Program-made: the position numbers and the translations under genes
Shown: in pieces, positions 1 to 8,342 of the stretch
Position numbering within the stretch: position 1 is the stretch's first letter
Layout of the letters: every line of letters starts with the position of its first letter
Notes under the pieces: generated by a model
The model's input: the letters and a program-made list of their open reading frames with translations, nothing else
What the model was told of the DNA's origin: nothing
Databases searched by the model: none
NCBI RefSeq assembly: GCF_007858435.1
Contig: NZ_VIGW01000002.1
Span: 558,001 to 622,000, forward strand
Length of the DNA stretch: 64,000 bases
Direction: 5' to 3'
Origin: Tsukamurella asaccharolytica
Lineage (GTDB): Bacteria; Actinomycetota; Actinomycetes; Mycobacteriales; Mycobacteriaceae

Positions 1-396
1 TGGGTGGTCACCGGCCGCGGGTTCGACCAGCTCGTCACCGAATCAGGTGACCTGAACAACCTGCTCGATGTCACCCGCGACACGACCGTGTATCCCACGG
101 CGGCGGACATCGCCGACCGGCCGATCCTCGTCACCAAGCTGCATGAGCAGTACCCGCCGATCTGGGTCACCTGCGACCGGGTTGAGAACGGTGTCGACAT
201 CTTCAATTCCACGACCGGGGCCGAGTCGCCCGAATACCTCGCTGACGCCGGCAACTACCAGGCGTGGACGTGCGGACTGTACCTGGAGAAGTTCCCGTGG
301 ACCGCCGGCTACCTCACCCACGCCGTCCCAGGCACCGTCGCTCACTTCACCGACGACAGCGGGGCCTTTGAACTTGACGTTTCAGCAGAGCAATAG
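1..396 (+). CDS. Hypothetical protein, 5' end outside window
   Basis: An open frame runs from the first base of the window to a TAG at 394-396, so the gene probably starts upstream; the first in-window start is GTG at 4. The visible 131 residues are acidic, rich in Trp, Tyr and Asp, with no signal peptide, membrane segment or motif I recognise. It lies outside the transposon and is part of the host locus, upstream of an IS relic. Codon use fits a real high-GC actinobacterial gene. Function unknown. Confidence 0.5.
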   Translation, partial: WVVTGRGFDQLVTESGDLNNLLDVTRDTTVYPTAADIADRPILVTKLHEQYPPIWVTCDRVENGVDIFNSTTGAESPEYLADAGNYQAWTCGLYLEKFPWTAGYLTHAVPGTVAHFTDDSGAFELDVSAEQ

Positions 397-475
397 CCTG
401 CCAGATAGCGAACGCTACGCCCCACCTGGCGGAGGCAGTGAGGACCTGAACCGTCCCAGGTTTCGTGCCGCTCCT

Positions 476-688
476 ATACGGGGTGCGGCTCTCGGGTGAG
501 GGCCGCGTAGTGGGTGTTCTCGTACTCCCCTGGGGTCATCATGCCAAGGCTGGAGTGCAGTCGCCGGTTGTTGTACTAGTCGGCCCAGCCCGCCGTCCTT
601 GGATCTGATCGTGGTCCTGACCTGCTTGCCACGTCGAACCCCTTGCAGGCCAAGCGATCGCATCGCACGATTCACCGAACCCGGCGAA
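476..688 (-). pseudogene. IS3-family transposase (orfB) relic
   Basis: On the minus strand, a piece reading MRSLGLQGVRRGKQVRTTI, typical of the N-terminal part of IS3-family OrfB, is followed after a short junction by the family's C-terminal signature YNNRRLHSSLGMMTPGEYEN. The integrase core between them, with its DDE residues, is missing, and a TAG stop (minus strand) precedes the YNNRRLH block. This is therefore an internally deleted, dead transposase. The left end of the Tn7-like element begins at 693, directly beside its N-terminal part, so the IS relic was probably the insertion target. Confidence 0.8.
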
Positions 689-692
689 ACGA
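689..692. repeat. Candidate target-site duplication (left copy), ACGA
   Basis: ACGA directly precedes the left transposon end; the same four bases directly follow the right end at 50725-50728. Tn7 relatives normally give 5-bp duplications. A 5-bp reading (AACGA at 688-692 and 50724-50728) works if the last A of the right end belongs to the duplication. Confidence 0.6.
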
Positions 693-800
693 TGTAGGGT
701 CCCGACCTACCTGGCGACTGTCAGCCTTCTCACCTGCACTGCATCACGCAGTCCCACGGAGTTGGCATCTCGCCAGTCCCAGCAACATGGCATTTCCACC
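693..800 (+). mobile_element. Left (L) end of Tn7-like transposon
   Basis: The terminus TGTAGGGTCCC (693-703) starts with the TGT typical of Tn7-like ends and is perfectly inverted at 50714-50724. Inside it, three related repeats follow at offsets +18 (CTGGCGACTG), +69 (TTGGCATCTCGCCAGTC) and +94 (ATGGCATTTCC). These are probable TnsB binding sites. Three widely spaced sites is the layout of the Tn7 left end. Nothing coding is visible between here and 885. Confidence 0.8.
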
Positions 801-884
801 ACAGCATTCAGGCCGTCGCCGGACTCCCACTCCAGCAGCAGTACCGTTCCCACAGCCTTCGACAGGTCGTAACTAGAACTGGGT

Positions 885-2375
885 CTACGAATTGATCAGC
901 CGGACCACGTAGGGCATCGCGCCGTCGGTGCGCAGCGGCGATACTTTGACCGTCGATCCGGACTCGGGTGCCTCAAGCATCTGGTTGTCACCCAGATAGA
1001 GCGCTTCGTGCTGGCTCGCATTCGGGCCGAAGAAGATCAGGTCACCCCGCTTGATCTCAGCGAGCGGAACCTTCTTGCCGATGTTGTACTGGTAGCCGCT
1101 GTAGTGCGGGAGCTTGATGCCGACGGCAGCAAATGCGAACAGCGTCAGGCCCGAGCAATCAAATCCCGGGTTCTCGAAGTCACGGAAGGTATCGGCAACG
1201 CCGCCGTCGCGGACCCCGACGGTGGGGCCGTTGATATCACCACCCCCCCAGGAATATCTGGTGCCGACCACCGACAGGCCCCGGGCAATGACCGTGTCAA
1301 TCATTTGCTTGCCCGACATCGACGCGACTGACACAGGCGCTACTGGTGCCTGGATTGCAGGCACCTGGGCTGCCGCTTGAGCCGGGACCTGGGATGCGGT
1401 CTGCGGTTGCGGCGTGAACCCGAACAGGTTGCTCAGTTGCCCGAGCAACGACGACGCTGCGGTCGCGGCCGACGGTGGCCCCCCGGGCGCCGACACTGCC
1501 GGTGCCGCAGAAGGAGCCGCTACGGGTGTGCTTGCGTTCGGGGGTGCCGCCGGTGCAGGAGCCGGCTGCGAGGAAGGCACCGTCACTGTCTGCTGTTCGC
1601 TGACGACGTATTGGTCATAGATCCGCTGCTGACCTGCGGCATCCCCGGACTTCGCCTTCGCCTCGGCGAGCGCCCTTGCGGCCGTCTGCCGACGCAAATC
1701 CAACCGTCGGCGTTGATCGGTCGCCGAACGCAGCGCCTCCAGGGTCTGGGCCACCGACCCCTGCGCTCGGGTGCGGCGGTCGGCAGCCGCGCCAGCCGCT
1801 GCATCCGCGGAGATCTTCGCGATCCGCGCAGCATCGCGGCTCGATCGCGCCCGCCGCCGGGCGTCATTGAGGCCGGTGACAGTACCTGCCTGGGCGGCAG
1901 CAACGCGCCGAAGAACCGCAGTGCGGTCTACCGCCGTCTGCCCATCCGGGGCGGTCAGAGCATCCGCGACCCCGCCCGAGGTGTTCCCCTGCATGTAGGC
2001 GGCGCGGAGCATCTCATCGAGCCTGCGCTGAGCAGCATCCACTGCCTGGTCGGAAGCCACGGCCTCCCGATCCGCAACTACTACTGCATTCGTCGCGGCC
2101 CGCGCAGCGTCGGCGGCCAACGCCACGTCGATCACCGCCTTGTTCACCGACTGCCGCCGAATGTCAACGTCGTTCTGCAAAGCCGCGATCTGCTGATCAA
2201 AGTCCGCAAGGCGCACGATCAACGAAGGAACCACCGCGACCGAGTGACCTGCTCGAGGGTCGTCTCCCACGTGCCGCGCCCACGCAGGATCCGCTCCGCC
2301 GACCACGATCGCAGCCACGATCGTCACCGCCGCCGCCCGCTGCATTCCAGACGCCCATCGATGCTGATTCACCAC
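885..2375 (-). CDS. RipA-like NlpC/P60 peptidoglycan endopeptidase
   Basis: Secreted cell-wall hydrolase of about 496 residues. An N-terminal signal segment ending near AWA (about residue 33) is followed by a long Ala-rich coiled coil (about 50-255), a Pro/Ala linker (270-350) and a C-terminal NlpC/P60 domain. The domain has the catalytic Cys in FDCSGLT and the His in QHEALYLG. This is the architecture of mycobacterial RipA, which cleaves D-Glu-mDAP bonds. GTG at 2375 is preceded by AAGGAGAT. It is divergent from the BlaI-type regulator, whose operator at 2632-2648 lies in the shared upstream region. A cell-division hydrolase is unusual cargo for a metal transposon. Confidence 0.85.
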   Translation of the reverse strand: MVNQHRWASGMQRAAAVTIVAAIVVGGADPAWARHVGDDPRAGHSVAVVPSLIVRLADFDQQIAALQNDVDIRRQSVNKAVIDVALAADAARAATNAVVVADREAVASDQAVDAAQRRLDEMLRAAYMQGNTSGGVADALTAPDGQTAVDRTAVLRRVAAAQAGTVTGLNDARRRARSSRDAARIAKISADAAAGAAADRRTRAQGSVAQTLEALRSATDQRRRLDLRRQTAARALAEAKAKSGDAAGQQRIYDQYVVSEQQTVTVPSSQPAPAPAAPPNASTPVAAPSAAPAVSAPGGPPSAATAASSLLGQLSNLFGFTPQPQTASQVPAQAAAQVPAIQAPVAPVSVASMSGKQMIDTVIARGLSVVGTRYSWGGGDINGPTVGVRDGGVADTFRDFENPGFDCSGLTLFAFAAVGIKLPHYSGYQYNIGKKVPLAEIKRGDLIFFGPNASQHEALYLGDNQMLEAPESGSTVKVSPLRTDGAMPYVVRLINS

Positions 2376-2631
2376 GGAACATCTCCTTCAACGAGCCGAC
2401 CGCCCCCCGCGGGGAGGTTGCGCCCACGCGAGGGGATCAGAAGCGGAATATTGTTGGTGCGCAATCTTTTTACGCAAAGTTTGACGCGCCGCACCGGCAC
2501 CCCTTGAGTACCATCCGAACCGTACGTCACAGACGCCACAGAGGGAAGCGGTGATCGAGCAGATGCAGAGCCTTAACTGCCACCTACAATGGGGTTGGCC
2601 TGCGGTATTCAAGATTCAATCAAGATCCTGC

Positions 2632-2648
2632 TACTATCCACGATAGTA
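2632..2648. promoter_or_regulatory. BlaI/CopY-type operator 1 (TACTAT-N5-ATAGTA)
   Basis: Perfect inverted repeat TACTAT-CCACG-ATAGTA just upstream of the repressor start. Five further copies of TACTA-N7-TAGTA lie before other operons of this cluster. The arms resemble BlaI/MecI and CopY boxes. Its place suggests autoregulation of the repressor, and possibly control of the divergent ripA-like gene. Confidence 0.75.
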
Positions 2649-2667
2649 CTAAGGAGGAGTGCGACCC

Positions 2668-3024
2668 TTGCCTGGTGAGTTGGAATCCGCGGTCATGCAA
2701 GTGCTCTGGGACAGTGAGCACGCCTTGAAGGTGCAGGAGGTGGTCGATGCCCTCGACACCGGGCGGGCACTGGCCTACACCACGGTGATGACGGTTCTAG
2801 ACAACCTGCACCGCAAGCAGTGGGTCCAACGCGAGAAGGTCGGCAAGGCCTACTTCTACGAGCCGACACTCAGCCGCGCGGAGGCTGCGACCCAGGCGCT
2901 GCGTGACGTGCTGGATGCATCCGGCGATCCTGAGGCAGTGCTGCTGCACTTCACCGAGTCCGCGTCGGACGAGGAATCAAAGGTCATCCGGCGGGCACTA
3001 CGCCGTCGGTCACGGCAGCAATAG
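2668..3024 (+). CDS. BlaI/MecI/CopY-family transcriptional repressor
   Basis: A winged-helix repressor of about 118 residues. Residues 2-75 hold the family's ELE..VM..LW, tTVMTVLDNLHRKQWVQREKVGKAYFYEP signature. I prefer TTG at 2668 because AAGGAGG (2651-2657) is 10 bases upstream; GTG at 2659 is only one base from it. Such repressors bind dyads as dimers and are released by protease cleavage (BlaI/MecI) or by Cu(I) (CopY). No CopY-type CxC motifs are seen near the C-terminus, so protease-triggered release through the next gene, an M56 peptidase, is more likely than direct copper sensing. It probably controls the six TACTA operators in this region. Confidence 0.88.
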   Translation: MPGELESAVMQVLWDSEHALKVQEVVDALDTGRALAYTTVMTVLDNLHRKQWVQREKVGKAYFYEPTLSRAEAATQALRDVLDASGDPEAVLLHFTESASDEESKVIRRALRRRSRQQ

Positions 3025-3081
3025 ACTAAGCCCGGTGCGCGAGATCCGAATCCGGACCCGGATGGAGGGAATGAGTACACG

Positions 3082-4053
3082 ATGACGGTGTTCGCGGCAT
3101 TGGTCGTCGCGGCGGCTGCGATCGCGGCTGCCGGACCTGTGCTGCTCACCCGCGCGGGGCGTACGCGGCTCGATCCAGTTGCCCTGCTCATCGGCTGGGT
3201 GGGAGCGCTGGCAATGCTTGGACTGCTGACGGCGTTAGCGATCGTGGCACTGTTGCTGCCGCTGCACGCAGACTACTCGGTAACCACTGCGTTCGGAGAC
3301 TGCTGGTCCCTGGCGGTCCATGGCACCGTGCCGCAGGGACGCCGGGCGACCGGCGCCGCACTAGCCGCGCTCATTGCGGGCTCCGTCGTGATCTCCGGCG
3401 TGCGCTGCGTCTTCGTCCTCGCGCGCCGGCGGGCGGTCGCGACGTTGCATTGCGACCGAATAAGGCTGGTGGCCAGTCCAGCCGCCGGGGACGGCCGAGT
3501 GTGGTGCCTCGAGCACGACGCCCCCTTGGCATTCGCCATCGCCGCACCCAGGGGCGGGATGGTGGTGATCTCCCGCGGCCTACAGACCTTGTTGGCACCC
3601 TCCGAGCTGGCGGCAGTGCTGGCACACGAGCACGCACACCTCCGCGGTCGCCACCACCTGATCGTTGCCATCACTGAGGTCATCGGGCAGGTCCTGCGCC
3701 CGATCCCGCTGTGCCGGAACGCCCCGAGCGCCGTGCGGGAATTGGTCGAGGCGATCGCTGACGGAGCAGCAGCACGCCGTTGCGGGGCGGCCACGGTACA
3801 CCGGGCCCTGCTGCAGATGGCCTCCGCACAATCGGTGCGGCAGCGATCAGGGACAGCCGGGCGGGGCCCTACTCTGGCGATGGCGACCACCGCGACCTCG
3901 GCGCGGGCCCGCCGCCTACAGCTCCCCGCAGCGAGCCGCAGTGCTCGCGTGCGCCACTGCGGCGCGGTCGCCGCGGCCACCGCCCTGGGATCAGCCGCTA
4001 CGGTGGCGCTTGCAGCCCTCGTCGTGTCCGCTATTTCCTGCCCAGCGCTCTAG
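3082..4053 (+). CDS. M56-family membrane metallopeptidase (BlaR1-like)
   Basis: A 323-residue integral membrane protein with hydrophobic segments at about 1-20, 35-60, 90-115 and 290-320. The zinc-protease motif HEHAHL (HExxH) lies near residue 182, as in BlaR1/MecR1. It lacks BlaR1's extracytoplasmic penicillin-sensor domain, so a different signal must activate it. It lies 57 bases downstream of the BlaI-type repressor in the usual repressor-antirepressor pair. By analogy it would cleave or trigger loss of the repressor when copper or envelope stress is sensed; the signal is inference. Confidence 0.85.
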   Translation: MTVFAALVVAAAAIAAAGPVLLTRAGRTRLDPVALLIGWVGALAMLGLLTALAIVALLLPLHADYSVTTAFGDCWSLAVHGTVPQGRRATGAALAALIAGSVVISGVRCVFVLARRRAVATLHCDRIRLVASPAAGDGRVWCLEHDAPLAFAIAAPRGGMVVISRGLQTLLAPSELAAVLAHEHAHLRGRHHLIVAITEVIGQVLRPIPLCRNAPSAVRELVEAIADGAAARRCGAATVHRALLQMASAQSVRQRSGTAGRGPTLAMATTATSARARRLQLPAASRSARVRHCGAVAAATALGSAATVALAALVVSAISCPAL

Positions 4054-4248
4054 CCCGCTGCGCCCGTGGCGCAGCGTGACAGAGAGATTTGCCTGTTCCC
4101 CGGGGGGCCAACTGCGCAGCAACATCCGCTGCGACGCTTCATCGTGACTAGCGAGTGCGACCCACGAGTCGCATTTCAGCGACCGTACACCGAGTCCCGA
4201 GCGCCTACGTCCTTGAGCCACTACGCTCCGGTGCCGCTATTCGACGAG

Positions 4249-4794
4249 TCACGAATGCCGATGCCCGGCGGTCGTGTCCACAGCCACAGGCATCTTCGCC
4301 GAGGGGTCGCACACCCCGGCGGGGCATTCGCTCACCTGTAGCGGATGCTCAGGCTCGCCGCCCCGCCACGACCACCGTATCCCCCAGCGGGTGGCGACCG
4401 CGGCACCCATGGCGAGGGCCGAGACGACAGCAACCAGGGGCTGCAGCGGCGCCCACAGCGTCAACGCTCCCGACGCGCCCAACATCGCGACGACGACCTT
4501 GTTACACAACGGGCACCCCACCGCGAGCGTCGACAGGACCACACCGGAAGTGCCTCGCACAGCACCACGATTCCACCCGGCCACCACCGGAGCTGCCAGC
4601 CAGGCGGCCGCGAGAACGGTCACCACCACGAGGACGAGGTAGTCCCACCAGCGCACCGGCGTCATCCGGGTGAAGACAGGATTGGGAAGCACTCGGGAGG
4701 GGATCGCGATCACCAGTGCGATCAGCGCACCGCCAGCCGCTGCGTGCCACCACCGCACCCGTCCAATGACCGCCCTGCGGTTCATACCACTCAC
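4249..4794 (-). CDS. Multi-pass membrane protein with CPLC motif
   Basis: A 181-residue protein with about four hydrophobic segments (about 15-32, 48-70, 82-108, 112-132). A CPLCNK motif lies in the third segment, and a soluble tail holds two more cysteines (ECPAGVC) and a His-rich end (GHRHS). GTG at 4794 has GAGG seven bases upstream. A TACTA operator (4844-4860) lies in its promoter region, so it belongs to the BlaI-type regulon. A membrane CxxC suggests thiol-disulfide exchange or metal relay with the neighbouring TlpA/CcdA set. I do not recognise the family. Confidence 0.65.
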   Translation of the reverse strand: MSGMNRRAVIGRVRWWHAAAGGALIALVIAIPSRVLPNPVFTRMTPVRWWDYLVLVVVTVLAAAWLAAPVVAGWNRGAVRGTSGVVLSTLAVGCPLCNKVVVAMLGASGALTLWAPLQPLVAVVSALAMGAAVATRWGIRWSWRGGEPEHPLQVSECPAGVCDPSAKMPVAVDTTAGHRHS

Positions 4795-4843
4795 AGTGCA
4801 CCCTCCTCACCTCGCGCTTGTCTTTCCTCGAACTCAGCATAAC

Positions 4844-4860
4844 TACTAGATCACATAGTA
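4844..4860. promoter_or_regulatory. BlaI/CopY-type operator 2
   Basis: TACTAG-ATCAC-ATAGTA; the outer arms extend to ACTACTA/TAGTAGT. It is placed 50 bases upstream of the CPLC membrane-protein gene (minus strand), in the divergent region shared with the Lgt-like gene. Confidence 0.75.
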
Positions 4861-4892
4861 GTTCTTGGTGGCGGGCCTGCCCGCCCCTCATC

Positions 4893-4909
4893 TACTATTC
4901 AACATAGTA
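4893..4909. promoter_or_regulatory. BlaI/CopY-type operator 3
   Basis: TACTAT-TCAAC-ATAGTA, perfect 6-bp arms, in the 164-bp divergent region between the CPLC membrane protein and the Lgt-like gene. Confidence 0.75.
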
Positions 4910-4915
4910 GTTACC

Positions 4916-4932
4916 TACTAAGCGTGTTAGTA
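4916..4932. promoter_or_regulatory. BlaI/CopY-type operator 4
   Basis: TACTAA-GCGTG-TTAGTA, perfect 6-bp arms. Its start is 23 bases (about two helical turns) from that of operator 3, upstream of the Lgt-like gene at 4959. The paired spacing suggests cooperative binding. Confidence 0.75.
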
Positions 4933-4958
4933 GCTCAATCTCGGGAGAGGCCTGATCG

Positions 4959-6125
4959 ATGAAACATCTCTCTAGCGTGCCGGATCCAGACGTGGGCCTT
5001 CCAACGGTGACCGAATCCGTCGGCGCGCCGGTGCGGCATGACGCGGTGCAGGCGTCGGAGAGGATCTCGACGATCACCGGTCCGGTGGGCGGTTGCGACC
5101 CAGTGAACGAAGCGGAGCCACAAGGACTGTCCGCTACGTACGTGCTAGACGCGGTCAGCGCTCCCGGTGCGCTCCGGATGCAGTACGAGGGCCTACGGAT
5201 CGGCGCCGAGGCCGACGATACGCAAGGGCGATTCACCTGCCAGCGCGATGTCAGTCTCGCGGCGGCCCGCGGGCGGCCGGTCGCTGTGACCGAGCGGCTA
5301 TCGGGGATCCCGGCAGGCGAGTGGGATATTCGGGTGCGAGCAGCGTGGACACCGGCTGCGACGCAGGCGGGCGAGCTGGCGGGCGAGATGAAGCTTCCGG
5401 ACCAGCAGATGCGGGTCCGGACGGTGTTCGCGCCTCTGGCACACGGGCCCGCGGTGGCAGCGTGGTGTTGGCCGCTGCTGGTGGGGCTCGGCGCTGTCGT
5501 CGCGGTCGCGCTCATGGCAGTGAACGTCTCCCTCGCTGGCGGCTCTGCATTCGCGGCGGTGGGGATCAGCGGTGTGGCCTGTGCTGTGGGGTTTCTCGGC
5601 GCGCGGTTGTGGTTCTTGGCAATCCATCGGATGCCGCTACGGAAGCTGCTGTCCTCCGGAGCCTGCATTCAGGGGTTCAACGCCGCTGCCGCGGTGGTCT
5701 TGGTGATGGGGGCGCCGGCGATCGGACTGTCATGGGGCGCGGTGCTCGATTCTGCTGCCCCGGCACTGCTCGCAGGGATGGCCGTCGGGAGGCCGGGGTG
5801 TTGGCTGACCGGCTGTTGCGCTGGAAAGGTCACCGTGTCGCGGTGGTCACTGTGGTCATCGGATCGGAGGGTGGCCGCTTCACGCTATCCGGTGCAGCTG
5901 TTTGAAGCTGCGGCGTGCGGGACGCTGGCGATAGGGGCCGAATTCCTGTTCCTGGGCGTCCGGCACTCGGGAGCGATCTTCGTGATCGGACTCGCTGCCT
6001 ACGCGCTGGTCCGGCAGGTGCTGTTTCCGCTGCGCTCCGACCCGCACACTCGGTGGGGGCGTACCGCAGTCGCAGCAGGTGCTACGGCCGCGATCGCGGT
6101 GGCGATATGGGTGATGACGTTGTGA
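4959..6125 (+). CDS. lgt: Prolipoprotein diacylglyceryl transferase-like protein with extra N-terminal domain
   Basis: 388 residues. The C-terminal half (about 165-385) has hydrophobic segments and the Lgt signature GRPGCWLTGCCAG, followed by the basic SRYPVQLFEA region; Lgt adds diacylglycerol to the lipobox Cys of prelipoproteins. The first 160 residues are hydrophilic, look beta-rich (YEGLRIGA, EWDIRVRAAW) and are absent from normal Lgt. The membrane part is shorter than housekeeping Lgt, so some N-terminal helices seem to be missing and activity is uncertain. ATG at 4959 is preceded by GGGAGAGG. Two TACTA operators lie directly upstream. Confidence 0.75.
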   Translation: MKHLSSVPDPDVGLPTVTESVGAPVRHDAVQASERISTITGPVGGCDPVNEAEPQGLSATYVLDAVSAPGALRMQYEGLRIGAEADDTQGRFTCQRDVSLAAARGRPVAVTERLSGIPAGEWDIRVRAAWTPAATQAGELAGEMKLPDQQMRVRTVFAPLAHGPAVAAWCWPLLVGLGAVVAVALMAVNVSLAGGSAFAAVGISGVACAVGFLGARLWFLAIHRMPLRKLLSSGACIQGFNAAAAVVLVMGAPAIGLSWGAVLDSAAPALLAGMAVGRPGCWLTGCCAGKVTVSRWSLWSSDRRVAASRYPVQLFEAAACGTLAIGAEFLFLGVRHSGAIFVIGLAAYALVRQVLFPLRSDPHTRWGRTAVAAGATAAIAVAIWVMTL

Positions 6126-6192
6126 CGAGTCGGCGGGGCTACCGGGATGTGCTCAGACAGATCCGGACTGCCTCGCCCATTCTCCGTCCTGG

Positions 6193-7449
6193 TCAGCGGC
6201 CTTCCGACGACGCCAGGGCGCTGGCTTTGGTCCACTGCTGCCAGGGCACACTCCAGTCACCATTCTGCCATTGCTCGAGAGGTGCGCCGCCAGTGTTGCG
6301 GATTTCGACGATGTCGCCGGGGACCGAGAAGTCGAAGAACCATCGAGCGTTGTCACCGTTGAGGTTGAGGCACCCGTGGGAAGTGTTCGTGTTGCCCTGC
6401 GCCCACACAGAACTGTCGAGTTGGTGCAGGTAGATACCGTCTGTGCTGATCCGTGTCGCGTAGTTGATCGTCTGTTTGTACCCCAAGCGCGAGTTGATCG
6501 GTAGCCCGTAGGTGGACGAGTCCATCACCACCGGGTTCGCCTTGTCCATCACGGTGTAGATGCCCCGTTGGGTCCAGAAGCTGATGGTGTTGCCGTTGAT
6601 GATCTCGCTGCCGCCCATGCCCATGGAGGTGGGCATCGCACGGACGAGATTACCGCCGTCGTAGACGGTGACCGTCTTGGTCGCGTCGTCGGCGATCGAG
6701 ACATGCGAGGCGCCGATGGTCGCACTGGCACGCACGTCCTCGGCGCCGTAGAGGCGCTCGCCCAGGCGGACACCGTATAGCGCGGCGTCCACGGTGATCT
6801 GAGTGCCCGGCGTGTGGTATTTCTCAGGTCGCCAATGCGCTTCGGTATTCGAGACCCAGCACCACGCTCCCTCGACCGCGGGTGTACAGGTGACTTTCAT
6901 ACGACGTTCTGCCTCGGCGCGGTCTGCGATGTCGGTGTCGAACTTCGCCACCAGCACCAGCCCCACACCGTAGGTCCGCCCTTCGCCGACCGGGGTGCCC
7001 GCCGTCGTTGCCAGCTCCATCGTCGCCTGCGCCTGTGGCGCGAGAGTGGTGAACGTGCTCTGCCGTTCGGTCCGGCGTCCTGCCTCATCGACCGCGACCG
7101 CTCGCAAGCGGTAGGTGCGGCCGAATCCAAGGGGCTCACCGGCCGACCAGGATTTGCGCGGTGCGTCCAACGTGCCGGCAACGGCGCGTCCCGCCTCGTT
7201 GGTGAGCGTGACTTCGGCGAGGGCGCCGGTGCCCACGACACGCACAGTGACCGGTGTGCGGGGTGTGACCTCCGCGGCGCCGTCGGCCGGCGCCAGCTCG
7301 ATCAGTGGCACGGCGCCCGACGGTTTCGGTGAGGACGAGGATCCGCTCAGCGGCACCGCGCCCCGCTCGGCACCGCAGGCGGACGTGATCGCGACGGCTC
7401 CGATTCCGGTTGCCGTCCGCGCCAGCAGAGTTCGCCGTTGCAGAACCAT
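6193..7449 (-). CDS. L,D-transpeptidase lipoprotein (YkuD domain)
   Basis: 418 residues. A lipoprotein signal with lipobox (AITSACG, Cys about 25) is followed by an Ig-like domain (about 50-140), a second linker domain and a C-terminal YkuD domain with the catalytic SHGCLNL motif near 370. This is the layout of mycobacterial LdtMt2-type enzymes, which make 3-3 peptidoglycan cross-links. ATG at 7449 has GGGAGG upstream, and a TACTA operator lies at 7482-7498. The active-site Cys makes this enzyme class copper-sensitive, which may explain why it travels with copper resistance genes (inference). Confidence 0.9.
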   Translation of the reverse strand: MVLQRRTLLARTATGIGAVAITSACGAERGAVPLSGSSSSPKPSGAVPLIELAPADGAAEVTPRTPVTVRVVGTGALAEVTLTNEAGRAVAGTLDAPRKSWSAGEPLGFGRTYRLRAVAVDEAGRRTERQSTFTTLAPQAQATMELATTAGTPVGEGRTYGVGLVLVAKFDTDIADRAEAERRMKVTCTPAVEGAWCWVSNTEAHWRPEKYHTPGTQITVDAALYGVRLGERLYGAEDVRASATIGASHVSIADDATKTVTVYDGGNLVRAMPTSMGMGGSEIINGNTISFWTQRGIYTVMDKANPVVMDSSTYGLPINSRLGYKQTINYATRISTDGIYLHQLDSSVWAQGNTNTSHGCLNLNGDNARWFFDFSVPGDIVEIRNTGGAPLEQWQNGDWSVPWQQWTKASALASSEGR

Positions 7450-7481
7450 TCAGCCTCCCTCGACCCGCCTCATCACGCAAC

Positions 7482-7498
7482 TACTAATTTGCATAGTA
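7482..7498. promoter_or_regulatory. BlaI/CopY-type operator 5
   Basis: TACTAA-TTTGC-ATAGTA, 33 bases upstream of the L,D-transpeptidase start on the minus strand; it puts that gene in the same regulon as the repressor at 2668. Confidence 0.72.
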
Positions 7499-7634
7499 CT
7501 TTATGGTGAGTGGTCGAGCCCGCCAGGTCCGCAGGCGAGGTACTCTCACCCGCTCCGCCGGTACAGGTACCAGGCGCGGCGAGTCGTCGAGCAGGTGCGG
7601 GTGGGTGTTCTGACCGTTCCATCGACTGAAGCGC

Positions 7635-8342
7635 TCACTTGCCCGGAAGCGAGGGTTGCGCCCTAGCAACAGCGTCCTCGATGTCCTGTACTGATCGGAA
7701 GACCAGCGGGTCCACGATCCGCTGCACGGAGCCGTCGGGGCGGACGAGAAAGGACAGCGGCAGCAGGGGCGGGATCTGCAGTGTCCTCGCGACCGCGCCG
7801 TCCGCGTCGATGATGCTCGGGTACGCGAGGGCGAGATCGGTGGCGAAGGTACGAGCGTAACTCTCGACGTCGCGGACGTTGATCCCGAGTACCTGGACTG
7901 CTTCGGGGCGTTGGGCATAGCGCGAGAGGATCGGCATTTCTTCGCGACACGTCCCGCACCAGGACGCCCAGAAGTTGAGCAAAGTGGTTCTGCCTGCGGT
8001 GAGTTGTCCGAGGTTGATCACATCGGGGGTAGTGAGGCAGGGCTCGGACAGATCTGCCAGGGGCCCAACGGATCGGGCTGATACCGATTTCGTTCCGCCG
8101 CACTGCGGTTTAGGTACACCGCGGGCTGAGCTGGCCTGGAGTGGGGCCTCGGTTCCAGTGCGGGTGCCGGTGGAGGCGGTATCGTGGTCTCCTGGTTTTT
8201 CCGTGAGCGAATGCGCGGTCGAGACGGCGATGAGCAGCAGCGCGGCAGCGATCGCAATAAGGGCCAGTGCGTACCGGTGCCGGCGATGCCACGGCGGGGT
8301 TGAGGCGCACTCGTCGGGTCCGGGGGGAAGGGCGACGCTCAT
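7635..8342 (-). CDS. TlpA/ResA-like membrane-anchored thioredoxin
   Basis: 235 residues. One N-terminal membrane anchor (about 25-45) precedes an extracytoplasmic thioredoxin fold with the active-site WCGTC motif (about residue 132), and PLLPLSFLV supplies the cis-Pro region. Such proteins reduce disulfides outside the membrane using electrons from CcdA. Its start overlaps the stop of lnt by 4 bases (ATGA), so it is the last gene of the tlpA-ccdA-lnt-tlpA operon. Likely role: keeping envelope cysteines, including those of the neighbouring cysteine enzymes, reduced under copper stress. Confidence 0.85.
   Translation of the reverse strand: MSVALPPGPDECASTPPWHRRHRYALALIAIAAALLLIAVSTAHSLTEKPGDHDTASTGTRTGTEAPLQASSARGVPKPQCGGTKSVSARSVGPLADLSEPCLTTPDVINLGQLTAGRTTLLNFWASWCGTCREEMPILSRYAQRPEAVQVLGINVRDVESYARTFATDLALAYPSIIDADGAVARTLQIPPLLPLSFLVRPDGSVQRIVDPLVFRSVQDIEDAVARAQPSLPGK

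Noticed and set aside
1377-2507. Long plus-strand ORF (376 codons) opposite the RipA-like gene
   Set aside because: Arg/Pro-rich antisense translation of a GC-rich gene; no motif, no ribosome site.
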